NCBI GenBank assembly: GCA_022841625.1
Contig: JALHRD010000017.1
Location: forward strand, 19,652-83,651
Length of the DNA: 64,000 nucleotides
Direction: 5' to 3'
DNA from: Xanthobacteraceae bacterium
GTDB taxonomy: Bacteria; Pseudomonadota; Alphaproteobacteria; Rhizobiales; Xanthobacteraceae
The first letter of the stretch is position 1, and each line of letters starts with the position of its first letter. The position numbers were made by a program, and so were the translations under genes. The notes under the pieces are model-generated. The model did not search any database. It was given only the letters and a program-made list of their open reading frames with translations, and was not told the origin of the DNA. This document shows positions 34,706 through 44,066 of the stretch, one piece after another.

Positions 34706-35857
34706 TTAGCGTGGCGTCCCACCCTTCCGCTGCCATTGCTGCAGTTCAAGCATCAAGCGCTGGCGCTCCGCCTCCGAGAGCGTCGATAAATCGACGCGAC
34801 TAGCGGCGGCAGGCGCGGCGACTTGCTGCTGCGACCGCATCGCACGCAACGCATCCTCGGCCGGCGCCCAGCGGGTCCAGCCGGGCACGGTGGCCGCGAG
34901 ATTAACCTCGCGCCATTTCGGGTGACGCGGCGGTGCCTGGAATTTTTCCCAGTTGGCAAACATCCGTTCAACCAATCGCTGCACGCGGCGCGCCCGATCG
35001 CTCTTGAGCGGCCAATTATAAACCGCCAGCACCGCAGGCACGCCAAGGGTCGTGACGGATTCGCCCTCCGCAATCAGCGACGGATATTCAGCCTTGGTGA
35101 ATTCGGACAGCGCATAATAGTCGGAGAACGCCTTGTTAAATGGGATCGGCACCAGATGAAGATCGCTATTGGGTGGTATCTTGGACAGGACATCGATCGG
35201 CTTGCCGATCACGCGGATGAGGGCGGCAATCTCGCCGGACCTTAGCCTCTGCATGGCCAACGGATTGTCCAGAAAAGTCTGCTCAACTTTGATTCCGGCA
35301 CGCTGGAAAATGATCGATCCGGTCAAGCTCGAAGCGCTGCCGGTGGGCCCGAAATTCACCTTCTTGCCACGCAGATCTTCGAGACTGCGGATATTCCGCT
35401 TGGCAAGGATATGAACCTCAGAGATCGGCAGCCGAATAATGTAGTGAATTCGCTGCTGTAAATTGGTTATTTTCCGCTGCGTCTGGAAGAACTCGAACAC
35501 GTCAGACTGTGTCACAGCCACGTCGACGCCGCGTAGATAGAGCAAATCCTCAAGATTGGAGGCCGCGCCATAAGTCGCAATCGGCAGGATTCGCAGATTA
35601 TCCCCGTCATCGAGAACGTCTGCGAGTTCAGCGGCAAAGGTCATGTAAGTGCCGGACAGAATCCCGCCCGCCACGCCGACCGTCCAATTGTTCTTTCGAA
35701 TCTTTAGCGCGTTCTCGACGCCCCCCTCTTCAAGCGCCCTCGGAACGACCTGGGCATGTGCGCGCACGCCAAACCCGAGGTCGAAAGCAATCGACGTAAA
35801 GGAGCCAACAGAAACAATCGCAAGAAAAGCCAGGCCTGCACGGATCGCCGCACGCAT
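34706..35857 (-). CDS. TAXI-family TRAP transporter solute receptor-like protein
   Basis: A periplasmic binding protein of about 383 residues. The signal peptide runs from MRAAIRAGLAFLAIVSV to an Ala-rich site near AHAQ. WTVGVAGGILSGTYMTFAAE, LRILPIATYGAASNLEDLLY and LEDLRGKKVNFGPTGSASS are typical of the TAXI (TRAP-associated) family. DVAVTQSDV is the ligand-site region. It has a C-terminal extension rich in Gln/Ala/Arg. No TRAP permease is nearby, so the transport partner is unknown. The start ATG 35857 has GGGGGTAGG upstream; 35875 is also possible. Confidence 0.8.
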   Translation of the reverse strand: MRAAIRAGLAFLAIVSVGSFTSIAFDLGFGVRAHAQVVPRALEEGGVENALKIRKNNWTVGVAGGILSGTYMTFAAELADVLDDGDNLRILPIATYGAASNLEDLLYLRGVDVAVTQSDVFEFFQTQRKITNLQQRIHYIIRLPISEVHILAKRNIRSLEDLRGKKVNFGPTGSASSLTGSIIFQRAGIKVEQTFLDNPLAMQRLRSGEIAALIRVIGKPIDVLSKIPPNSDLHLVPIPFNKAFSDYYALSEFTKAEYPSLIAEGESVTTLGVPAVLAVYNWPLKSDRARRVQRLVERMFANWEKFQAPPRHPKWREVNLAATVPGWTRWAPAEDALRAMRSQQQVAAPAAASRVDLSTLSEAERQRLMLELQQWQRKGGTPR

Positions 35858-35909
35858 TACACCTACCCCCGCCATGTGGAATGAAGATCCGAAATCAAGC
35901 TGACTCCAA

Positions 35910-35934
35910 GTTGGGTCAAAATTGTGATCCCAAC
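35910..35934. promoter_or_regulatory. Inverted repeat between divergent receptor genes
   Basis: GTTGGG (35910-35915) and CCCAAC (35929-35934) flank 13 bases, and the symmetry extends inward through TCA...TGA with one bulged base. The site lies 53 bp upstream of the TAXI receptor start and 220 bp from the TctC receptor. The remainder of the 296-base gap shows no gene. Confidence 0.3.
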
Positions 35935-36153
35935 CGCCACAAATTCGCTGCGTGATTGGTTTTGATAGTTCTCGGAACTGCAATAGCGAAAGTCTCAGCC
36001 AAGTTTGCGTCAATCTTGAATTTCAATCACTCGGAAGAGCGCGTGCATGCTGGCAGGCACCGCTAGATAGGACAGATGGGCTTCCGCGCTCGGCCATTGG
36101 CCACGTTGGATGACCGCGTGAGTGCTTCAACAGGGGGAACTAGGGGTAACATA

Positions 36154-37191
36154 ATGCCTACACTTGCTTCGAAAACCATAACGTCGATCGCGGCATGCTT
36201 CTTTGCTGCCGTCACGATTTCACCCGTATTTGCACAGCAACCGCCGCAACAAACACCGCAAACGCAACAACAGCAACCAAAGCAGCCGGTCTATCCTGCT
36301 AAACCGATCACGGTGGTGGTTCCATTCCCGGCCGGCGGACCGAGCGATGTGATTGCCCGAATCGTCGTGGATCATATGGCTAAAACATTGAAGCAAAAGA
36401 TGATTATCGAGAATGTCGGTGGCGCTGGCGGCACCATTGGCAGCGCGCGCGTCGCGGCTGCAACTCCGGACGGCTATACTTTACTGGCAGGCAGCATGGG
36501 CTCGCACGTATCCGCGCCGGTGCTAACACCGGGTCTCAAATACAATTCGGAGCGCGATTTCGTACCGGTCGGATTTACCGCGCATGCCCCAGCGGTGATT
36601 GTCGCCCGCAAGGACATTCCGGCCAACAATTTGCGGGAATTTGCGAGATATCTGCAAACCAATGGTGACAAGGTCAAGCAGGGGCACGGCGGTATTGGGG
36701 CTTCCTCACATATGGCGTGCCTATTGTTCAACAGCGTGGTCGGCGCGAAGCCAATTTCAGTGGCTTATAAGGGCAGCGCCCCCGCTCTGACTGACGTGGT
36801 TGCGGGTCACATCGACTACATTTGCGAGCAGGCGGTCAGCGTGGCCGGTGCCGTCACGGGCAATCAGGTCAAGGCGCTGGCGGTGTCATCCGCGACACGT
36901 CTGGCGTCATTGCCTGACGTACCAACCGCCAAGGAGGCCGGCATCGATTACCAGATGAGCATCTGGGCTGGCATATTTGCGCCAAAAGGAACATCGAGAG
37001 CCATCGTCAACAGGCTTTCAGGCGCGCTTTCGAGGGCACTTGAAGACCCTGCGGTTCAGAAGCGGATGGCGGACCTCGGTGGCTCGATTCCAACGAAAGA
37101 GGAACGCAGTCCGCAAAGGTTCGAGCGCTTCGTGATGGCGGAAATCGCCCATTGGTCGCCAATTCTCAAAGCTGCCCAGCCGAAAGAGTAG
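36154..37191 (+). CDS. Bug/TctC-family tripartite tricarboxylate receptor
   Basis: A secreted binding protein of 345 residues. The signal peptide ITSIAACFFAAVTISPVFAQ is followed by a Gln/Pro-rich linker (residues about 28-48) before the mature domain. PITVVVPFPAGGPSDVIAR and VENVGGAGGTIGSARVAAA are the Bug family signatures around the carboxylate site. Such proteins bind organic acids for TctAB-type uptake or sensing. There is no TctA or TctB here. The start ATG 36154 has AGGGG seven bases upstream. Confidence 0.9.
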   Translation: MPTLASKTITSIAACFFAAVTISPVFAQQPPQQTPQTQQQQPKQPVYPAKPITVVVPFPAGGPSDVIARIVVDHMAKTLKQKMIIENVGGAGGTIGSARVAAATPDGYTLLAGSMGSHVSAPVLTPGLKYNSERDFVPVGFTAHAPAVIVARKDIPANNLREFARYLQTNGDKVKQGHGGIGASSHMACLLFNSVVGAKPISVAYKGSAPALTDVVAGHIDYICEQAVSVAGAVTGNQVKALAVSSATRLASLPDVPTAKEAGIDYQMSIWAGIFAPKGTSRAIVNRLSGALSRALEDPAVQKRMADLGGSIPTKEERSPQRFERFVMAEIAHWSPILKAAQPKE

Positions 37192-37216
37192 AGTAGAGAC
37201 TCAACCCCAGGGGCGC

Positions 37217-37240
37217 CCCGCATGCACCATGGCATGCGGG
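37217..37240. terminator. Perfect 9-bp hairpin between convergent genes
   Basis: CCCGCATGC (37217-37225) and GCATGCGGG (37232-37240) form a perfect stem with the 6-base loop ACCATG. It lies between the TctC gene (ends 37191) and the convergent waaC gene (ends 37293). There is no T tract. It probably acts as a bidirectional terminator or a small palindromic element. Confidence 0.55.
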
Positions 37241-37292
37241 ACGTCCCCGCGGGTGGCTGCCGGTGCCCGCCACCGCCGCCCCTACGACACAA

Positions 37293-38243
37293 TTAGGCGA
37301 GCCGATCAAACGCGGCGATTGCCGCAGCTGTTGGCGGAGACGCAGCTTTCCCGCCCACCACAGTGATCGGCCCCTGCCCGATCGGACCGGTGAGACCCGG
37401 CTCGCTATTGGTAAAAATCGCCACCAGCGGCACGCCTAGCGCACCGGCCAGGTGAAGCAATCCGGTGTCGACACCGACCACCAGCGCGGCGCTTGCAATT
37501 AGGCGGGCGACCCCATCCAGCGGCTCAAGGACAGGCACGCGAGCACCCGGCAATGCCGAGGCGATCAATTGGCTACGATCCCGTTCACGTTCATTGCCCC
37601 ATGGCAGCACCAACCTGTAATCGCGCGCGCTCAGCGATCGTCCCAGTGCGATCCAATTCTCCGTCGGCCATTCCTTAGCCGGCTGTGCGGTGGCATGCAG
37701 CAGTACGGCATATCGGTCGTGCGAAGGCGCCGATAATCGCGTTCGATCAAGCCCATAATCGGGAAATCCCTCAACGGAATAGCCAAGCGCAAGGCCGGTT
37801 AATGTCCGATTACGGGTAATCGCATGCTGATCGCGCCCGACCCGATGCCGGACATCGTAGAAAGACGATGCCGCACGCTCGCGAATACTACCGATATCGT
37901 AGCCGTGATGGCGGCCACGTGCGGCGCGTGCGAAGAGAGCGGACCGGACCAGACCCTGGGTATCAATGATCGACTGATATTCTCTCCCCCGCAGCCCCCG
38001 CCAGAACTCCGAGACCTCGCGCCAAGTCGATGGGGATGTGAGTGAACGCCGCCATCGGCGCGATGCAACGACGATGACTTCACTGACCGCCGGATGCAAC
38101 CGCACCAGCGGCGCAAACGCCTCCTCCACCATCCATGTAAAACGCAGGTCTGGCCGCCGCGCCCGCGCTTCGGTCAACGCGGGCATGTGGTGAATCACAT
38201 CGCCAAGCGACGATGTCTTGACGAACAACACGTCGCCAGTCAT
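37293..38243 (-). CDS. waaC: Lipopolysaccharide heptosyltransferase I
   Basis: A GT9 enzyme of 316 residues that adds the first heptose to Kdo. VLFVKTSSLGDVIHHMPALTEA at the N-terminus matches WaaC, including the acidic Asp of the SLGD loop. FTWMVEEAFAP follows. The C-terminal GVDTGLLHLAGALGVPLVAI with TNSEPGLTGPIG is the ADP-heptose binding region. ATG 38243 is chosen, with 38282 as a less likely upstream start. It runs opposite to galE. Together with waaF and the hld/gmh genes it completes inner-core heptose addition. Confidence 0.93.
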   Translation of the reverse strand: MTGDVLFVKTSSLGDVIHHMPALTEARARRPDLRFTWMVEEAFAPLVRLHPAVSEVIVVASRRWRRSLTSPSTWREVSEFWRGLRGREYQSIIDTQGLVRSALFARAARGRHHGYDIGSIRERAASSFYDVRHRVGRDQHAITRNRTLTGLALGYSVEGFPDYGLDRTRLSAPSHDRYAVLLHATAQPAKEWPTENWIALGRSLSARDYRLVLPWGNERERDRSQLIASALPGARVPVLEPLDGVARLIASAALVVGVDTGLLHLAGALGVPLVAIFTNSEPGLTGPIGQGPITVVGGKAASPPTAAAIAAFDRLA

Positions 38244-38449
38244 GGCCGTCCGCAGCCCCTCGGCAGCCCCGATTCCACCCATATCAACCGCAATACCCTA
38301 CCGGATCGGCTCATATAGGCTAGGCGGGAGCTTGTCACGCATTCCATCCACACGCTCGCGCGAGGCCCATAAACAATGTTGCGAACTCATCGCCAACGGG
38401 ATTTTCAGCGCAATCTGGCATAGTCTCCCGATCGTTAAGGATCTAACCC

Positions 38450-39463
38450 ATGGCAATCTTGGTCACCGGCGGCGCCGGCTATATCGGCAGCCACATGGTC
38501 CATATGCTGTCCGACGCCGGCGAACGCGTTGTCGTGCTCGACAACCTCACGACCGGCTATGCCTGGGCAATACCGAAGACCGTTCCGTTGGTCGTGGGCG
38601 AAACTGGCGACATTGCGCGCGTCACCGGTCTGATCGCCGAGCACAAAATCGACGCGATCATCCATTTTGCAGCTTCGATCGTGGTGCCCGACTCGGTCCG
38701 CGATCCCCTCGCCTATTATCGCAACAACACCACGAACGCGTGCATGCTGCTAGAAGCCGCCGTAAACGGCGGCGTGCGGCAGTTCATTTTTTCGTCCACA
38801 GCGGCAGTCTACGGCAACCCCCAGAAAGTGCCAGTCGGCGAAGATACGCCGCTCACACCAATGTCACCCTACGGCAATTCCAAGCTGATGACCGAGATCA
38901 TGCTCAAGGATGTCGGCGCGGCCCACGACATCAAATACGCAATCCTGCGCTACTTCAATGTCGCGGGAGCTGACCCTGCATTGCGCAGCGGGCAATCGAC
39001 CCTCAGTGCGACCCACTTGATCAAAGTGGCGGTTGAGGCTGCGCTTGGGATGCGCCCGATTCTCGCGGTCTACGGCACCGATTACGATACGCCGGACGGT
39101 ACATGCATCCGCGATTACATCCACGTCACCGATCTCACGATCGCGCATTTGGCGGCGCTGACACATCTGCGTATGGGCGGCGCCAATGCCACTTTCAACT
39201 GTGGCTACGGACATGGCCATTCCGTGTTTGAAGTGATAGAAGCCGTTAAGCGCGTCAGTGGCCGCAACTTCAAAGTGGAGGTTGCTCCGCGCCGCCCTGG
39301 AGATCCGGCGGTACTCGTTGCAGACTCCGCCCGCATCCGCACGCAATTGGGATGGGCCCCACGCTTCGACCGACTCGATACCATCGTCGAACACGCTTTG
39401 ATGTGGGAGCGGCACCTTGGAGAGCTGCGCCGCGATGCACGCATCATGGTTCGGGATGCTTGA
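38450..39463 (+). CDS. galE: UDP-glucose 4-epimerase
   Basis: An extended SDR of 337 residues interconverting UDP-glucose and UDP-galactose. ILVTGGAGYIGSHMVHML at 3-20 is the NAD motif. IIHFAASIVVPDSVRDPL, FSSTAAVYG and MSPYGNSKLMTE (catalytic Tyr-xxx-Lys) are in standard order. RYFNVAGADP and DGTCIRDYIHVTDL confirm GalE over related epimerases. AAGGA lies eight bases before ATG 38450. Confidence 0.94.
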   Translation: MAILVTGGAGYIGSHMVHMLSDAGERVVVLDNLTTGYAWAIPKTVPLVVGETGDIARVTGLIAEHKIDAIIHFAASIVVPDSVRDPLAYYRNNTTNACMLLEAAVNGGVRQFIFSSTAAVYGNPQKVPVGEDTPLTPMSPYGNSKLMTEIMLKDVGAAHDIKYAILRYFNVAGADPALRSGQSTLSATHLIKVAVEAALGMRPILAVYGTDYDTPDGTCIRDYIHVTDLTIAHLAALTHLRMGGANATFNCGYGHGHSVFEVIEAVKRVSGRNFKVEVAPRRPGDPAVLVADSARIRTQLGWAPRFDRLDTIVEHALMWERHLGELRRDARIMVRDA

Positions 39464-39595
39464 AATCCCGGGACTTTTCCCCGTTAACCGCTCTTTCGGC
39501 TTGAAATCTCGGCCGGCGGCGGGCAAGGCATTGCCAAGCTAGCCCCCGCGAAAGCAGCCCCTCGCCACGGGCCTCGGTGTAAAACGAACCCCCGG

Positions 39596-41404
39596 ATGCT
39601 TAGAGCGCGCCTGCAATCAGCCTTCTCAGACCCGTCAAGCGCTTTCGGGCTGATCTGGCGTCTATTGACCGAGTACGGCCTTTCCCGATGGCGCCACTAT
39701 GCGGTCGCGGCGGTGCTCATGGCGCTTGGAGCTGGTGCGACTGCGTTGGTGGCCTATCTCGCGGGCGACGTTATTAATTCCGCCTACGTCAACCGCGACT
39801 TCACCGCGGTTGTCCGGGTCAGCTTGCTGATCATGCTCATTTTTAGTTTGCGCGGCGCCGCCGTCTACGGACACTCAGTCATTCTGTCACGCGTCGGCAA
39901 CAGCATCGTCGCGGAAAATCAACGACGATTGTTCAATACGCTTCAACAGCAGAACCTGGCTTATTTTAACGATCGGCACAGTTCCGAAATGTTGACGCGC
40001 CTCTCCACCGGAGCAGCGGCGGCGAACAACGCGCTAAATCTGGTCATTACTGCCGCCGGCCGTGACTTTCTAACGCTCGTAGCACTCATCGTCGTCATGA
40101 CCATCCAAGATCCAATCATGTCGCTGATTGTATTTGTGGTGGTGCCACCCATATTTTTGGGCCTGCGCAATCTGGTCAAACGCGTCCGCACTGTCGCCAC
40201 GAGTCAATGGCACGGCGGTGCACAGACATTGGAAACCTTGCAGGAAACGATCCAAGGCATCCGGCTGGTCAAGTCCTTTACGCTCGAAGACCAGATGCGC
40301 GCACGCTTCAACGCAAACGTCGCCCGCGTCCAGGCCGATTCCAACAAGATGGCGCGCGTCAGCAGTCGAACCGGGCCCCTTGTCGAGACGCTCGCCGGGA
40401 TCGCGATCGCTGTATCGCTAATTTACGGCGGACATCGCGTGATCAACACCGGGGCATCACCTGGCGAGTTTTTCTCTTTCATTACCGCCTTCCTTTTGGC
40501 CTATGAGCCCGCCAAGCGACTGGCCCGGCTCAATCTTGATCTCAACATTGCGCTGGTGAACGTCAGAATCCTGTTCGAGGTGATCGATAATCCGCCCACC
40601 GAGCCCGCCGAAGATGATCTTACGCCACTAAAGATCGCAGCCGCCCGGCTGGAGTTCCGTAACGTGGACTTCTCGTATCGCCCCGGCGACCCGACCGTCC
40701 GTGACATGTCGTTCGTCGCCGAACCTGGCTGCATGACCGCACTGGTTGGCCCATCAGGCGGCGGCAAGTCCACAATTTTGAATCTGATCCTGCGATTCTA
40801 TGAAGCCAACGGCGGCATCATCACCATCGACAACCAAAGCATTACGACCGTCTCGCGCCGGTCGCTCCGCAGCCAGATTTCCTACGTCAGCCAGGATGTA
40901 TTTCTGTTCCACGCGACGATCCGTGAAAACATTGCATTTGGTCGCCTCGGCGCCAGCGAGGCCGACATTATCGCCGCCGCCAAAGCCGCTCAAGCACACG
41001 ACTTCATCTGTTCGTTCCCGCAAGGCTATGACACACTCGTTGGCGAACGAGGCACATCCCTTTCCGGCGGCGAACGCCAGCGCATCGCAATTGCCCGCGC
41101 ACTCATCAAAGATGCGCGGCTGATTCTACTCGATGAGGCGACCGCTTCACTCGACGCGGAATCCGAACGTTACGTTCAAGAAGCGATTGCTGAATTGTGC
41201 AAAGGTCGGACTACCATTGTTATTGCACATCGCCTTTCCACAATCATGCACGCCGACAAAATTCTGGTGATCGAAGCCGGGCAAGTCACCGATGTCGGCA
41301 CCCACGACGAACTGCTGCGTAAAGGCGGCCGCTACGCCCTATTCTACCGCCTTCAACTCCAACAACAGGAGGCGCGCGAGCCTGTGGCCGCCGCCGGCGG
41401 ATGA
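39596..41404 (+). CDS. MsbA-like ABC exporter (permease and ATPase)
   Basis: A half-transporter of 602 residues with six membrane helices (about 30-320) followed by an ATPase domain. Walker A is GPSGGGKST at about 385, Q-loop ISYVSQDVFLF, signature LSGGERQR at about 488, Walker B LILLDEATASLD at about 508 and H-loop IVIAHRLST. The similarity is to MsbA and related lipid-linked glycan flippases. Placed after LPS core genes, it probably moves lipid A-core or another lipid across the inner membrane. A multidrug role cannot be excluded. Confidence 0.88.
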   Translation: MLRARLQSAFSDPSSAFGLIWRLLTEYGLSRWRHYAVAAVLMALGAGATALVAYLAGDVINSAYVNRDFTAVVRVSLLIMLIFSLRGAAVYGHSVILSRVGNSIVAENQRRLFNTLQQQNLAYFNDRHSSEMLTRLSTGAAAANNALNLVITAAGRDFLTLVALIVVMTIQDPIMSLIVFVVVPPIFLGLRNLVKRVRTVATSQWHGGAQTLETLQETIQGIRLVKSFTLEDQMRARFNANVARVQADSNKMARVSSRTGPLVETLAGIAIAVSLIYGGHRVINTGASPGEFFSFITAFLLAYEPAKRLARLNLDLNIALVNVRILFEVIDNPPTEPAEDDLTPLKIAAARLEFRNVDFSYRPGDPTVRDMSFVAEPGCMTALVGPSGGGKSTILNLILRFYEANGGIITIDNQSITTVSRRSLRSQISYVSQDVFLFHATIRENIAFGRLGASEADIIAAAKAAQAHDFICSFPQGYDTLVGERGTSLSGGERQRIAIARALIKDARLILLDEATASLDAESERYVQEAIAELCKGRTTIVIAHRLSTIMHADKILVIEAGQVTDVGTHDELLRKGGRYALFYRLQLQQQEAREPVAAAGG

Positions 41405-41431
41405 CAGAGGACCTGCGCCAAAGAGGCAGAA

Positions 41432-42229
41432 ATGGACGAGGATCCGATTCTGGTTGAACGGCGCACCGGTTATCGCGTTATCACGCTCAACCGTCCGCAA
41501 CGACTCAATGCCTTCACCGAAGTGATGCACAAGGCGTTGCGCGATGCGATCGCGGACGCCAAGGCTGACGACGCTTGCCGCGCCTTACTGCTCACGGGCG
41601 TGGGGCGCGGGTTCTGCGCCGGACAAGACCTCAACGATCGGCTATCGCAGGCCGGAGAAACGTCGGTGCTGGGTGGCGCGCTGGAGGCCTACTATAATCC
41701 ACTGGTCCGCACACTGCGGGAACTTCCGTTTCCAGTGGTAGCCGCGGTCAACGGCGTTGCCGCCGGCGCGGGCTGCAACGTCGCACTCGCCTGCGATATC
41801 GTTCTTGCAGCCCGTACGGCCACGTTTGTGCAATCGTTTGCCAAGATCGGCTTGGTTCCCGATTCCGGTGGCACTTGGATTCTACCTCGCTTGATAGGCG
41901 CCGCACGCGCCCGCGCACTGGCCCTGACCGCCGAGCCGGTGTCTGCCGAAGTCGCCGAGCGCTGGGGTATGATCTGGAGAATGGTCGAAGATACCGCTTT
42001 GATGGCGGAGGCGCATAAAATCTGTCAACACTTCGCGTCCGCACCGACGCTCGGTCTCGCGTTGATCAAACGCGCGCTCGACGCGGCCTGGAGCAACGAT
42101 CTCGACGCCCAACTTGACCTCGAGCGCGAATTCCAGCGCGAGGCAAGCCTGACGCCGGACTATGCGGAAGGCGTTCGTGCATTCCTCGAAAAACGCGCTC
42201 CAGTATTTAGCGGGCGCAAACAACGCTGA
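41432..42229 (+). CDS. Enoyl-CoA hydratase/isomerase, PaaG-like
   Basis: A crotonase-fold protein of 265 residues. GVGRGFCAGQDLNDR at about 52-66 and NGVAAGAGCNVALACDIV at about 107-124 form the oxyanion hole. FAKIGLVPDSGGTWILPRLIG contains the Asp seen in PaaG (1,2-epoxyphenylacetyl-CoA isomerase) in place of hydratase Glu residues. It acts on a CoA thioester. It has AGAGGC upstream of ATG 41432 and is the first gene of the catabolic half of the window. The exact substrate is unknown. Confidence 0.85.
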   Translation: MDEDPILVERRTGYRVITLNRPQRLNAFTEVMHKALRDAIADAKADDACRALLLTGVGRGFCAGQDLNDRLSQAGETSVLGGALEAYYNPLVRTLRELPFPVVAAVNGVAAGAGCNVALACDIVLAARTATFVQSFAKIGLVPDSGGTWILPRLIGAARARALALTAEPVSAEVAERWGMIWRMVEDTALMAEAHKICQHFASAPTLGLALIKRALDAAWSNDLDAQLDLEREFQREASLTPDYAEGVRAFLEKRAPVFSGRKQR

Positions 42230-42241
42230 TACTGGCTTCGC

Positions 42242-43042
42242 TCAGCGACGCCTCTTGCCACGCAGCACCTTTTCAGCGCTTGCGCCCCACTTCTTGCCGC
42301 TCGTCTTGCCGCGATCCCTGGGTAGCCGTCCCGCCTCCGCAAGGCGCATGGTCCAGTATTCCCAGGTCCGACCGGTCACATTCGGCAATGCATTCAGCGT
42401 GCTGGCAAGCTTGACTTCACCTGGCCTGAGCTTGTCGACCCGGCCGAGCATGTGCGCCTGAAGCTGATACACCGCGTTTTGGCACATGAAAACGCAGCGC
42501 GAGACAAGTTCGCGTATGTCCGCGCCGACCACTGTGGCACCGTGTCGGTTTAGCAGCACGGCTGAATGCTGCCCAAGCGCGCGGGCAAGCGAACGTCCCT
42601 CGGCCGGCAATCGCACCAACAAGTTAGTGTCGCCGAATTCGTCCTGTTGATCCCAGAACGGCGTGGTCTCGCCGGTCGCAGCTCCGAGGTGAAACACCGG
42701 CTCTATCGGCACCCCAGCCACGCAAAACGGCAGCACTGCCGCCGCATGATGGTGACAAACCGCCATCACGTCGGGGCGCGCCGCATAAATGCAACCGTGA
42801 ATAACCCGCTCGGCGAACATCGGCAGCGCCGGAGGTTTCACCGGTTCCGAGTCGAGCGTGTATTCGAGGATGTCGCCGGGCTCGAGTAACTGTGGCGAGC
42901 GCGAGCGCGACAGCAAATAACGCCCAGGATCGGTCGGATGACGCATGCTGACATGACCGAAGGCGTCGAGTACATTTTCATGAGCGAGCATGCGGCTCGC
43001 CAACGCTATTTCATGGCGGACTTCATCGAGGCGATTCGGCAC
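42242..43042 (-). CDS. Class II aldolase/adducin-family protein
   Basis: A metal-dependent aldolase-fold protein of about 266 residues. DAFGHVSMRHP at about 27-37 matches the family GHxS/G loop. VMAVCHHHAAAVLPFCV supplies the clustered metal-binding His residues and LLNRHGATVVG the third site. The C-terminal tail is very basic (GKTSGKKWGASAEKVL). The start is GTG 43042 with AGGA eight bases upstream; a TTG at 43105 would read through the repeat region. Relatives include fuculose-phosphate aldolases and decarboxylases of 3-keto acid phosphates. The substrate here is not known. Confidence 0.8.
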   Translation of the reverse strand: MPNRLDEVRHEIALASRMLAHENVLDAFGHVSMRHPTDPGRYLLSRSRSPQLLEPGDILEYTLDSEPVKPPALPMFAERVIHGCIYAARPDVMAVCHHHAAAVLPFCVAGVPIEPVFHLGAATGETTPFWDQQDEFGDTNLLVRLPAEGRSLARALGQHSAVLLNRHGATVVGADIRELVSRCVFMCQNAVYQLQAHMLGRVDKLRPGEVKLASTLNALPNVTGRTWEYWTMRLAEAGRLPRDRGKTSGKKWGASAEKVLRGKRRR

Positions 43043-43096
43043 GCTCTGGATCCTGCATTGGGGTCGGGGGAGCCGCAGCAAAGCCCAAACATACCG

Positions 43097-43138
43097 ACTT
43101 GCCAAGTATCACTTGCCAAGTATGACTTGCCAAGTATC
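43097..43138. repeat. Three tandem 14-bp repeats between divergent genes
   Basis: ACTTGCCAAGTAT(C/G) occurs three times head to tail (43097-43110, 43111-43124, 43125-43138). Only the last base varies. Each unit contains the imperfect palindrome ACTTGCCAAGT. The array sits between the aldolase start (43042) and the dehydrogenase start (43210), where binding would affect both promoters. It may be a multi-site operator or a simple-sequence expansion. Confidence 0.65.
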
Positions 43139-43209
43139 AAGCCTTGCCAGAGCCTCCGGATCAAAGCAGGATTCATTCCGGATATCGAACCATCCTGGAG
43201 AATGCGGTC

Positions 43210-44064
43210 ATGAACCCAGTTGTAGCAATCATCGCGCCAGGCATGATGGGCGCCGCCGTCGGCGGTCGCCTTGTGGCCCACGGCCTCAAAGTACTGACCT
43301 CGCTCACCGGCCGCAGCACCGAAACCGCCGCACGCGCGAAGGCCGCCGGCATGACGGCTGCAACCGATGAAGAGATCGCCGGCGCCGATTTCGTCCTGTC
43401 AATCCTGCCACCCGGCGACGCTGTGGCATTGGCGCAGCGCTTCGCGCCTGTTTTCACCACGAGCAATGCGAAACCGGTGTTTGTGGATTGCAACGCGATC
43501 AGCCCTCCAACTTCCGAACGTGTTGCGGCAACCATCACGCCGACCGGCGCACTGTTCGTCGATGTCGGCATCATTGGCTCACCGCCACCGCCCAAGGAAG
43601 GCGCCGGGCCACGCTTTTATGCTTCCGGCGCACATGCTGGCCGCTTCGCCACACTGAAAAATTTTGGGCTCGATATCCGCGTGCTGAACGGCCCCCCCAC
43701 TGCCGCATCGGCACTGAAAATGTCCTATGCCGGCATCACCAAGGGCACGCAGGCGCTCGGCGCGGTGATGATGCTTGCCGCGACCAGAGGCGGCACGGCC
43801 GACGCGCTGTTCGCCGAGCTCAAGCACAGCCAGCCGCAGACGCTCGCCTCCCTCCAGCGTTCGCTCGCAATCATGCCGCCAAAGGCTTACCGCTGGGTCG
43901 CAGAGATGCACGAGATCGCCGACTTCGTCAGTGAGGACCCAGCCGGGTATGAGCTCTATTCCGGCGCGGCCCATTTTTTTGAGCAGTTCGCCCACGACTT
44001 CGCCGGTGACAAGAAGGAGGTCGACGCTTTGATGGCGTTCCTCAACAAGGACAAGAAGGCTTAG
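43210..44064 (+). CDS. NAD(P)-dependent hydroxyacid dehydrogenase-like protein (DUF1932 type)
   Basis: A protein of 284 residues. The N-terminus VAIIAPGMMGAAVGGRLVAHG is a dinucleotide fold of the 6-phosphogluconate/3-hydroxyisobutyrate dehydrogenase superfamily. DFVLSILPPGDA and FVDCNAISPPT follow in standard positions. ALKMSYAGITKGTQAL at about 172-187 contains the catalytic Lys. The C-terminal domain fits the DUF1932 group. The start ATG 43210 has GGAG nine bases upstream. It is divergent from the aldolase gene, a common pairing in sugar-acid degradation. Confidence 0.82.
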   Translation: MNPVVAIIAPGMMGAAVGGRLVAHGLKVLTSLTGRSTETAARAKAAGMTAATDEEIAGADFVLSILPPGDAVALAQRFAPVFTTSNAKPVFVDCNAISPPTSERVAATITPTGALFVDVGIIGSPPPPKEGAGPRFYASGAHAGRFATLKNFGLDIRVLNGPPTAASALKMSYAGITKGTQALGAVMMLAATRGGTADALFAELKHSQPQTLASLQRSLAIMPPKAYRWVAEMHEIADFVSEDPAGYELYSGAAHFFEQFAHDFAGDKKEVDALMAFLNKDKKA

Positions 44065-44066
44065 GC

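Noticed and set aside
43097-43138. CRISPR-like reading of the three 14-bp repeats
   Set aside because: The units abut without spacers and no cas genes are present.
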